Below, one piece after another: positions 1-5,434 of a stretch of DNA of 5,434 bases (within the stretch, counting starts at the first letter, position 1; each line of letters begins with the position of its first letter). The DNA is from Actinomycetota bacterium. GTDB lineage: Bacteria; Actinomycetota; Actinomycetes; S36-B12; UBA5976. Below the pieces are notes generated by a model, which saw only the letters and a list, made by a program, of their open reading frames with translations, had not been told where the DNA came from and made no database searches. The translations under genes were made by a program, and so were the position numbers. The stretch covers positions 1-5,434 of the forward strand of contig CANKTT010000099.1 of assembly GCA_947486505.1 (NCBI GenBank), given 5' to 3'.

Positions 1-2015
1 ACTTCCCAATTCTCGGCGAGCTTCCATCTAAAAGCATTGACACTGGCATGGGCCTTGAGCGTATGGCTGCCTTGCTTCAAGGCGTAGACAATATCTATGA
101 GATAGATACAACTCGAATCATCCTGGATCGAGCCAGCGAACTCAGTGGTCGTAAGTATGGTGCAGATCCAAAGTCTGACATCGCGTTACGTGTAGTTGCT
201 GATCACGCGCGAACTTGTGCGTTTTTGATTGCAGATGGTGTACTGCCTGGAAACGAAGGTCGTGGCTACGTATTGCGACGCATCTTGCGTCGAGTGGTTC
301 GCAATATGCGATTACTTGGAACTCACGAACCGTCAATGAAGGAACTTATTTCTGCCAGCATTACCGCGATGGCACCTCAGTATCCAGAGTTGTTAAGCGA
401 GCAAGGTCGCATCATGTCTATTGCTGCAGCGGAAGAAGAGACTTTTCTTAGCACGCTAGAACGTGGCACTTCAATGTTCGACTTAGCGGCTGCTGAATTG
501 AAGTCCGCTAAAACAAAAGTTCTAGCTGGCGATTCAGCGTTTGCACTTCACGACACATTCGGATTTCCGATTGACTTAACGCTTGAAATGGCCGCCGAAC
601 AGGGTCTCAGTGTCGACGAAGAAGGCTTCCGTCGATTGATGCAGGAACAGCGTTCGCGTGCCAAAGCTGATTCAGTTGCTCGCAAGAGTGGGGTAGCAGC
701 AGTTACGGTTTATCGCGACATCATGGGCAAGTCCGGAGTTACCAAATTCACCGGCTATTCCGAAACACAGACCGAAAGCGTTGTTACCGGTCTGGTAGTA
801 GATGGTGTTGACGTATCTAGTGCATCGCAAGGCGACGAAGTAGAAGTACTTACGGATCGCACTTCGTTCTATGCCGAAGGTGGCGGCCAGTTAGCAGATC
901 ATGGCTTGATCACACTGGGTGACGGTTCAGTAGTCGAAATCACCGACGTGCAAACTCCGGTACCTGGGCTTTACGTGCATCGAGGTCGCGTTGTCTCTGG
1001 CAACTTCACGGTTGGAGCAAGCGCAGTTACGCAAGTTGATGTCCAACGACGCCTAGCGATTTCCCGCGCCCATACTGCAACCCACATGGTTCATAAGGCC
1101 TTCCGTGAAGCCTTGGGCGAAACTGCAACTCAGATGGGTTCTGAAAACTCACCTGGTCGTTTCCGATTTGATTTTCCAAGTGCTGGAGCAGTCCCGCAGT
1201 CAGTTCTCTCTGATGTTGAAGCTCGAGTAAACGAAGTGCTGCTTGATAACTTGTTAGTGACAGCAGAGTTGATGACGCAGGAGCAAGCACGCGCAACAGG
1301 CGCTATGGCACTCTTTGGTGAAAAGTACGGCGATCAAGTTCGCGTAGTAAGTGTTGGAGACTGGGCACGAGAACTTTGCGGTGGTACGCACACAGAACGT
1401 TCGGGTCAGCTTGGTGTGATTACATTCTTGTCTGAGAGTTCAATCGGAGCCGGTGTGCGTCGCGTGGAAGCACTAGTTGGAGCAGACGCTTATCGTTACC
1501 TAGCTAGAGAACATCACCTAGTCAGCCAGCTCTCTGAAATGACTAAGGTTCGCGCGGAAGAATTACCTGATCGTATTTCTAAAATGATGGACCGCCTCAA
1601 GGCTGCGGAGAAAGACATTGCCAAGGCGCGTACCGCTGCCCTAACAAGCAACATCGAGTCGCTCGTTGGTGATCCGTTTCTAGTTGGAGAAGTTTCGCTG
1701 TATCGCTTCACCGCACCAACTGGCACCACAGCTGGGGACCTTCGCGACTTGGTTACGAATGCTAAGGGCAGTATCAAAAACTCGAATTTTGTTTTAGTTG
1801 GCGCGACCGTTGAAGATGACAAAGTAGCTGTAGTAGTATCAACAGACTCTGCTGCGCGGGATAGCGGAGCATCAGCATCTGATGTCCTCAAGGCAATGCT
1901 GCCAGCGCTAGATGGCAAGGGTGGCGGTAGTCCTGAAATGGCACAAGGTGGCGGAACCGGGATGGCGAATCTAGACGCGGCGTTCACCGCAGCTGCTAGC
2001 GGCCTTAGCGGCTAA
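1..2015 (+). CDS. alaS: Alanyl-tRNA synthetase, 3' part (N-terminus outside window)
   Basis: AlaRS charges tRNA-Ala with alanine in the cytoplasm and hydrolyses mischarged Ser- and Gly-tRNA-Ala. The frame is open from base 3 and gives 670 residues to a TAA stop. The family is usually about 875-905 residues, so roughly the first 220 (class II motifs 1 and 2) lie upstream. The ATG at 48 is an internal Met, because the codons before it (FPILGELPSKSIDTG) are also typical AlaRS. Visible landmarks in order are class II motif 3 GMGLER (45-62), the tRNA-binding stretch NEGRGYVLRRILRR, DTFGFPIDLT (from 552), the editing-barrel motif FYAEGGGQ (867-890), the zinc-binding editing motifs HTATH (1071-1085) and CGGTH (1377-1391), a charged probable coiled coil (about 1500-1640), and a C-Ala/DHHA1 domain with a Gly-rich GKGGGSPEMAQGGG segment (1914-1955). 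All the editing ligands are present, so the enzyme should be fully functional. The stop is 3 nt before ruvX, the classic alaS-yqgF linkage. Identification is very secure. Confidence 0.98.
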   Translation, partial: FPILGELPSKSIDTGMGLERMAALLQGVDNIYEIDTTRIILDRASELSGRKYGADPKSDIALRVVADHARTCAFLIADGVLPGNEGRGYVLRRILRRVVRNMRLLGTHEPSMKELISASITAMAPQYPELLSEQGRIMSIAAAEEETFLSTLERGTSMFDLAAAELKSAKTKVLAGDSAFALHDTFGFPIDLTLEMAAEQGLSVDEEGFRRLMQEQRSRAKADSVARKSGVAAVTVYRDIMGKSGVTKFTGYSETQTESVVTGLVVDGVDVSSASQGDEVEVLTDRTSFYAEGGGQLADHGLITLGDGSVVEITDVQTPVPGLYVHRGRVVSGNFTVGASAVTQVDVQRRLAISRAHTATHMVHKAFREALGETATQMGSENSPGRFRFDFPSAGAVPQSVLSDVEARVNEVLLDNLLVTAELMTQEQARATGAMALFGEKYGDQVRVVSVGDWARELCGGTHTERSGQLGVITFLSESSIGAGVRRVEALVGADAYRYLAREHHLVSQLSEMTKVRAEELPDRISKMMDRLKAAEKDIAKARTAALTSNIESLVGDPFLVGEVSLYRFTAPTGTTAGDLRDLVTNAKGSIKNSNFVLVGATVEDDKVAVVVSTDSAARDSGASASDVLKAMLPALDGKGGGSPEMAQGGGTGMANLDAAFTAAASGLSG

Positions 2016-2018
2016 TTC

Positions 2019-2474
2019 ATGATCACAGGCGTTCGAATAGCCCTTGATGTTGGCTCAGTGCGAATAGGCGTTGCGAAATGCGATCGAGACGGATTGCTAG
2101 CAACGCCCGTTGCAACAATTGCCTCTGGTCCCGATGCCCTGTTCGAGATTGTGAATTTAGTGCAAGAGCACTCGGCCGTATGTGTTTATGTTGGAAAGCC
2201 AATTAGTCTGGCCGGCAAGGACACTGCAAGCACGGCTTCAGCTATCAATTTCGCCACAGAACTCGCAAAGCTCTTGAATAAGTTTGATTTACCAGTGCGC
2301 CTGATCGACGAGAGGTTAAGCACAGTCAGTGCTCAGCGTGGAATGCATGAGGCAGGTCGTAACGTTAAGCAAAGTCGTGATGCAATAGATCAAGCGGCTG
2401 CAGTGGTGATCTTGGAGCATGCTTTAGATTCGGAAAGACATGCTGGGGACTTTGTAGGAGAGGAAGTGAGTTAA
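2019..2474 (+). CDS. ruvX: YqgF/RuvX family RNase H-fold nuclease (putative Holliday junction resolvase / pre-16S rRNA nuclease)
   Basis: This cytoplasmic RNase H-like nuclease has 151 residues, a normal length for the family. E. coli YqgF is linked to 5'-end maturation of 16S rRNA, and the M. tuberculosis homologue to Holliday junction resolution; the sequence does not decide which role applies here. The N-terminal strand has VRIALDVGSVRIGVA with the metal-binding Asp at D10. LIDERLSTVSAQ carries the conserved D97-E98, and the C-terminal helix has DQAAAVVILEHALDSER with Asp D124, so the acidic active site is complete. The usual GLP-type loop reads GKPISLAGK, with K60 where a hydrophobic residue is commoner; this is a small oddity. 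The ATG at 2019 was chosen because the family motif begins a few residues later. No Shine-Dalgarno sequence is visible upstream, and the start is 3 nt past the alaS stop, so re-initiation by ribosomes finishing alaS is likely. Confidence 0.95.
   Translation: MITGVRIALDVGSVRIGVAKCDRDGLLATPVATIASGPDALFEIVNLVQEHSAVCVYVGKPISLAGKDTASTASAINFATELAKLLNKFDLPVRLIDERLSTVSAQRGMHEAGRNVKQSRDAIDQAAAVVILEHALDSERHAGDFVGEEVS
2456..2466 (+). promoter_or_regulatory. Shine-Dalgarno sequence for mltG (supports TTG start)
   Basis: The purine run AGGAGAGGAAG lies inside the last codons of ruvX and ends 11 nt before the TTG at 2478. It is the strongest ribosome-binding sequence in the window. It supports the TTG as the mltG start, since no ATG or GTG occurs in that frame between the ruvX stop and the membrane segment. 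The spacing is slightly long if only the second AGGA pairs. Confidence 0.65.
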
Positions 2475-2477
2475 GCA

Positions 2478-3590
2478 TTGAGCAATCTAGATCTATTTAA
2501 TAACTCTTCAACTCCAGCCCCGCTTACGCCAGATCATCGATCCAAAAAGAAGTCAGTTGGCAAGACCGTTGTCGTCTTGGTTGTGCTCGTAGCATTAGTT
2601 GGATTGCTCGGACCTCGTTTGATCGCATTAGTGTCAGGTGCGCCAGATTTTCCCGGCCCAGGCTCGGATCCGGTCCAAGTGCAGATTGAGCCAGGTGAGA
2701 CATTGGCTCAGATCGGCAATAGTTTGAAATCTCTTGGAGTAGTTGCTTCAGTAGACGGGTTCATTGCTGCAGCAAACGAGAACTCAAGTAGTGCATCTAT
2801 CGCTCCAGGCGCATACAACTTACTTCTTGAGATGAAAAGCTCTGATGCGATTCTGGCGCTTCTTGATCCAGCAAATCGTGTAGTTACAAAAGTTGTTATC
2901 CCAGAAGGTAAGCGAGTTTCTTGGACGCTAGATGCGCTTGCAACTCAAACCGGTCTGCCCTTGGCAGACTTTGACGCAGCGGTCGCCAAGGCTTCGAGTT
3001 TGGGGTTGCCTGGCTATGCAAATGGAAATCCAGAAGGATTCTTGTTTCCGGCTACCTACGAGTTTGCTCCTGGAACTACTGCCGATCAAATGATTAGCGA
3101 GATGCTTGAGCGCTTTAATGCGGAAGCCAAGTCGATTGATTTAGAGGCTAGAGCTGCACAGATGGGACGAACTGCATACGATATTGTGACGGTTGCATCA
3201 CTGCTGGAAGTAGAAGGTCACCCAAGAGACTTTGCAAAGGTGGCACGAGTCGTTTACAACCGCTTAGCAGAACCAATGCCCTTACAGTTCGATTCGAGCG
3301 TGAACTACGGACTTGGGAAAACCGATGTAATCCTCACCACAGAACTCTTGAATCAGGACACCCCATACAACGTTTACTTACGCCCGGGGTTACCGCCAAC
3401 ACCAATTGATAGTCCAGGCACGCAAGCTATCGAAGCTGCGCTAAACCCAGAGGCTGGCGATTGGCTGTTCTTCATAACGGTTGATTTGAATACCCAAGAG
3501 ACTAAGTTCACCCGATCCTACGAAGAGTTCTTGGTTTGGAAAGATGATTTCCTGGCCTTCTGTGAGGCAAACGAAGGCGTGTGTTACTAG
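2478..3590 (+). CDS. mltG: Endolytic peptidoglycan transglycosylase MltG (YceG-like)
   Basis: MltG is a membrane-anchored lytic transglycosylase that cuts nascent glycan strands and is thought to end their elongation, acting on the outer face of the cytoplasmic membrane. The protein has 370 residues, near the family norm. Residues 1-29 form a short basic cytoplasmic tail (RSKKK at 21-25), about 30-52 a single transmembrane helix rich in Val and Leu, about 66-100 a LysM-like subdomain (IEPGETLAQIG), and 135-355 the YceG catalytic domain. The catalytic Glu is E244 in VASLLEVEG (codon 3207-3209), aligning with E. coli ASIVEKET. It is followed by the hallmark segments VARVVYNRL, MPLQFDSSVNYGLG, TPYNVYLRPGLPPTPI and SPGTQAIEAALNP. 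The start is TTG, 3 nt after the ruvX TAA, with a good upstream Shine-Dalgarno sequence. The only two cysteines, C362 and C369, are in the last nine residues, where a disulfide is possible. The 3' end overlaps the aroE start. Identification is secure. Confidence 0.96.
   Translation: MSNLDLFNNSSTPAPLTPDHRSKKKSVGKTVVVLVVLVALVGLLGPRLIALVSGAPDFPGPGSDPVQVQIEPGETLAQIGNSLKSLGVVASVDGFIAAANENSSSASIAPGAYNLLLEMKSSDAILALLDPANRVVTKVVIPEGKRVSWTLDALATQTGLPLADFDAAVAKASSLGLPGYANGNPEGFLFPATYEFAPGTTADQMISEMLERFNAEAKSIDLEARAAQMGRTAYDIVTVASLLEVEGHPRDFAKVARVVYNRLAEPMPLQFDSSVNYGLGKTDVILTTELLNQDTPYNVYLRPGLPPTPIDSPGTQAIEAALNPEAGDWLFFITVDLNTQETKFTRSYEEFLVWKDDFLAFCEANEGVCY
3573..3577 (+). promoter_or_regulatory. Weak Shine-Dalgarno-like site bearing on the aroE start
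   Basis: GAAGG is the only purine-rich candidate upstream of aroE and lies within the mltG C-terminal codons. It is 12 nt before the GTG at 3590 and only 3 nt before the GTG at 3581. The latter is too close for normal initiation, which mildly favours 3590. The site is weak, and coupling to mltG translation probably matters more. Confidence 0.35.
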
Positions 3591-4405
3591 TGAAAGCTGC
3601 AGTATTGGGCAGTCCCGTTTCACATTCACTGTCACCGATTCTTCATAATGCGGCTTATGCAGCATTAGGAATGAATAATTCTTACGAGGCGATCGAGACA
3701 AGTCAGTCTGAGCTTGGAAGTTTTCTTGCTGGGGTAGATGGGGATTGGTTAGGTGTCTCTCTGACTATGCCGCTGAAGGAAGTTGCGTTCGATTTCGCTG
3801 ACACCTGCGATGACTTGTCGAAAGTCACTGGGGCAATAAACACTTTGGTTTTCCATGATGGGATTAAGGGTTTTAACACCGACGTGCTCGGAATTGTTGA
3901 CGCGCTAACTGAAGCGGACTTAGATCAAGTTAGCAACGCGGTAATTTTTGGGTCTGGAGCTACTGCCAGATCATCGCTGGTTGCACTGCAGAGCATGGGC
4001 GCACACAGAGTCCATTGTGTGGCGAGAAATGAAGTCGACATAGAGCGTTTGGCTGCGATCGCAAGCGATTACGGAGTCGAGTTTGAAGCCACTGATGTAA
4101 ACGGTTGCAACTGGATGACTGCGCAAGTGGTTATCAACACCACGCCAGTTGGGGTACTGGACAACCATGCACGAGAAGTTATCTCGCCGAAAGGCCTGCT
4201 ACTCGACGTGGTCTACAACCCCTGGCCAACACAACTGGCCGCATCCTGGGCTGTTAACGGTGGAGTGATCGTTTCTGGTTTGAGTATGTTGCTTCACCAA
4301 GCCGGACATCAAGTCACGCTAATGACGGGTGAGCAGGCACCCGTTGCGCAAATGCGTGAGGCCTTGAATGTAGAACTGTTGGCAAGAGGATTGAGCGCGA
4401 TATAA
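3590..4405 (+). CDS. aroE: Shikimate dehydrogenase (NADP+)
   Basis: AroE reduces 3-dehydroshikimate to shikimate with NADPH in the cytoplasmic shikimate pathway. From the GTG at 3590 the protein has 271 residues, typical of the family. The N-terminal substrate domain has SPVSHSLSP with shikimate-binding S13 and S15, SLTMPLKE with catalytic K63 (codon 3776-3778), GAINT with N84, and GFNTD with catalytic D98. The Rossmann domain has the glycine loop GSGATAR (121-127) and VARN with R146, placed to bind the NADP phosphate. INTTPVG is the variant form of the NATSxG motif, and GLSMLLHQA supplies Q237 near the C-terminus. All key residues are present. The start is a choice between GTG 3590, which overlaps the mltG stop by 1 nt as TAGTG and gives MKAAVLGSPV, and GTG 3581, which adds three residues (MLLV...). 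I prefer 3590 because the overlap is typical of coupled genes, the length fits homologues and the ribosome-site spacing is better. YdiB and AroE-like paralogues are less likely given the aroC neighbour. Confidence 0.95.
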   Translation: MKAAVLGSPVSHSLSPILHNAAYAALGMNNSYEAIETSQSELGSFLAGVDGDWLGVSLTMPLKEVAFDFADTCDDLSKVTGAINTLVFHDGIKGFNTDVLGIVDALTEADLDQVSNAVIFGSGATARSSLVALQSMGAHRVHCVARNEVDIERLAAIASDYGVEFEATDVNGCNWMTAQVVINTTPVGVLDNHAREVISPKGLLLDVVYNPWPTQLAASWAVNGGVIVSGLSMLLHQAGHQVTLMTGEQAPVAQMREALNVELLARGLSAI

Positions 4406-4406
4406 C
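4379..4406 (+). promoter_or_regulatory. Candidate sigma70-type promoter for aroC
   Basis: TTGGCA (4379-4384), a 16-nt spacer and TATAAC (4401-4406) match the housekeeping -35/-10 consensus at 10 of 12 positions. The -10 hexamer contains the aroE TAA stop. Transcription would begin near 4412-4415 and leave a leader of about 36-39 nt before the aroC ATG. The position, at the only sizeable gap in the block, is what makes it credible. A match this good is expected by chance about once in a sequence this long, so it remains a prediction. Confidence 0.4.
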
Positions 4407-4432
4407 CCTTCAATTCGGTGTTATTGCCCAAA

Positions 4433-4438
4433 AGGTGA
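4433..4438 (+). promoter_or_regulatory. Probable ribosome-binding site of aroC
   Basis: AGGTGA, inside AAAAGGTGAAAG, can pair with the UCACCU part of the 16S rRNA 3' end. It ends 12 nt before the ATG at 4451, which is long. No start codon lies upstream in the aroC frame, because a TGA at 4436-4438 closes it, so the ATG stands whatever the strength of this site. Confidence 0.45.
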
Positions 4439-4450
4439 AAGACTAGAGCC

Positions 4451-5434
4451 ATGTTGCGCTGGTTAACCGCTGGAGAATCACACGGTCCTGCGCTTTCGGC
4501 AATCATTGAGGGTTTGCCGGCTGGTATTAATGTGCAAACCTCCGATATAGATGCAGCACTGGCAAGACGCCGTCTTGGTTTCGGGCGCGGCGCTCGGATG
4601 AAGTTTGAGCAAGATGCCGTGACAATCACTGGTGGAGTTCGACATGGACTCACTCAAGGTGGTCCGGTTGCAATCACAATCGCAAATTCGGAATGGCCAA
4701 AATGGCAGGACGTCATGTCTGCCAATCCCGTTTCAGCGCAAGATCTTGAGAGTATTGCGCGCAATGCTCCGCTAACTCGACCTCGACCAGGGCACGCGGA
4801 CCTGGCAGGTATGCAGAAGTATTCACATACGGATGCTCGTCCGATTTTAGAAAGAGCTAGTGCGAGAGAAACTGCAGCACGCGTTGCTTTGGGTGAAGTG
4901 GCTAAGAAATTCCTGTTCCAAGCCGCAGGCATCACAGTCATGAGCCACGTAGTGAGTGTTGGCACAGTTTCGACTGACTCCGATGAGATACCAAGTTTCT
5001 CAGACTTAGAGATAATCGATCAAGATCCAGTCAGATGTTTTTCATCTTCTGCCAGTACCGCAATGCAAGAGGAAATCTCAGCTGCACAGTCCGATGGCGA
5101 CACCCTAGGTGGCGTAGTAGAGGTAGTAGCGCACGGTGTTCCAGTTGGCCTTGGATCTCATGTGCATTGGGACCGCAGACTTGATGGCAAATTAGCCGCA
5201 GCACTGATGGGGATTCAAGCCATCAAAGGTGTTGAAGTAGGAGATGGCTTCGAGACTGCACGACGTCGCGGTTCAATGGCGCATGATGAGATTTATCGAG
5301 AAGCAGGAGAAATACATCGCGAAACTTCCCGCAGTGGCGGTACCGAAGGCGGAATGAGTACTGGTGAACCGCTTCGGGTGCGGGCGGCTATGAAGCCGAT
5401 TTCCACCGTACCGCGCGCTTTGGCAACTATCGAT
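4451..5434 (+). CDS. aroC: Chorismate synthase, 5' part (runs off window end)
   Basis: AroC converts 5-enolpyruvylshikimate-3-phosphate to chorismate by 1,4-anti elimination of phosphate using reduced FMN. It is the last common step to aromatic amino acids, folate and quinones, and works as a cytoplasmic homotetramer. The frame is open for 328 codons to the last base. Actinobacterial enzymes are about 390-400 residues, so about 65-70 C-terminal residues are missing, including the RSD-type signature that usually follows. Visible motifs are [18 protein letters not shown] with catalytic H11, [12 protein letters not shown] (FMN/substrate arginines), [16 protein letters not shown] with catalytic H115, [15 protein letters not shown] (second family signature), [25 protein letters not shown], and [20 protein letters not shown] leading to [13 protein letters not shown]. 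The ATG gives MLRW, the usual actinobacterial start. The gene follows aroE after 45 nt and may have its own promoter as well as read-through from upstream. Identification is very secure. Confidence 0.98.
   Translation, partial: MLRWLTAGESHGPALSAIIEGLPAGINVQTSDIDAALARRRLGFGRGARMKFEQDAVTITGGVRHGLTQGGPVAITIANSEWPKWQDVMSANPVSAQDLESIARNAPLTRPRPGHADLAGMQKYSHTDARPILERASARETAARVALGEVAKKFLFQAAGITVMSHVVSVGTVSTDSDEIPSFSDLEIIDQDPVRCFSSSASTAMQEEISAAQSDGDTLGGVVEVVAHGVPVGLGSHVHWDRRLDGKLAAALMGIQAIKGVEVGDGFETARRRGSMAHDEIYREAGEIHRETSRSGGTEGGMSTGEPLRVRAAMKPISTVPRALATID

Noticed and set aside
48..50. ATG at 48 as the true start of a shortened alaS
   Set aside because: The in-frame bases before it encode FPILGELPSKSIDTG, the normal AlaRS sequence before motif 3, so the gene simply continues off the left edge.
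142..451. Short open frames on both strands overlapping the alaS 5' part
   Set aside because: They are out of frame with AlaRS motifs (NEGRGYVLRR region), have low-complexity or implausible composition, and have no start signals.
1514..1987. 157-codon open frame on the minus strand inside the alaS 3' end
   Set aside because: It lies wholly antisense to well-conserved alaS codons, has a Ser/Ala/Pro-rich composition with no recognisable motif, and no ribosome-binding site or promoter that I could support.
4406..4450. Possible terminator, riboswitch or leader peptide in the aroE-aroC gap
   Set aside because: At 45 nt the gap is too short for a riboswitch. I see no GC-rich hairpin with a U-run, and no short open frame rich in aromatic codons that would suggest attenuation.
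4309..4965. Two adjacent minus-strand open frames (about 114 and 103 codons) opposite the aroE end and aroC
   Set aside because: They mirror strongly conserved AroE/AroC codons and show no family motif. The lack of antisense stops is explained by codon choice on the coding strand.
1..5434. A previously undescribed system (defence, mobile element, CRISPR or unknown cluster)
   Set aside because: Every base outside about 51 nt of intergenic DNA belongs to one of five recognised housekeeping genes with intact motifs. There are no repeats, att-like sites, integrase or unassigned genes that could make up a new system.

Overview
This window is a compact, single-strand housekeeping gene block. From left to right it holds the 3' part of alaS (alanyl-tRNA synthetase), ruvX/yqgF (RNase H-fold nuclease), mltG (endolytic transglycosylase), aroE (shikimate dehydrogenase) and the 5' part of aroC (chorismate synthase). 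All five genes are on the + strand. The alaS and aroC genes are cut by the window edges, and the three in between are complete and intact.

The gene order alaS-ruvX-mltG-aroE, followed by aroC, is typical of Actinomycetota. The protein sequences agree: the AroC N-terminus ([12 protein letters not shown]) and its [10 protein letters not shown] block, the GSGATARS cofactor loop of AroE and the MltG sequence all look actinobacterial. Base composition is close to even by eye and third codon positions are mixed. This points to a moderate-GC actinobacterium, for example a small-genome planktonic lineage, rather than a high-GC soil streptomycete or mycobacterium. That placement is an inference and no species is named.

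Packing is very tight. There are 3 nt between alaS and ruvX, 3 nt between ruvX and mltG, a 1-nt overlap (TAGTG) or a 10-nt overlap between mltG and aroE depending on the aroE start, and 45 nt between aroE and aroC. The ruvX gene has no visible Shine-Dalgarno sequence, mltG starts at TTG behind a good one, and aroE starts at GTG. This suggests one transcript with translational coupling. The only gap of any size, aroE-aroC, has a candidate sigma70-type promoter whose -10 hexamer covers the aroE stop codon. It may give aroC, and any aro genes beyond the window, its own transcription start.

The genes serve three jobs: tRNA-Ala charging with editing (alaS), nucleic-acid processing (ruvX) and cell-wall glycan strand termination (mltG). 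The last two begin the aromatic amino-acid branch, where AroE makes shikimate and AroC makes chorismate. Actinobacterial context suggests aroK and aroB follow outside the window.

No RNA gene, mobile element, CRISPR array, long repeat, convincing terminator or unknown system was seen. No stretch over 300 bases lacks a gene. The findings below are modest points about gene arrangement, start sites and one protein feature.
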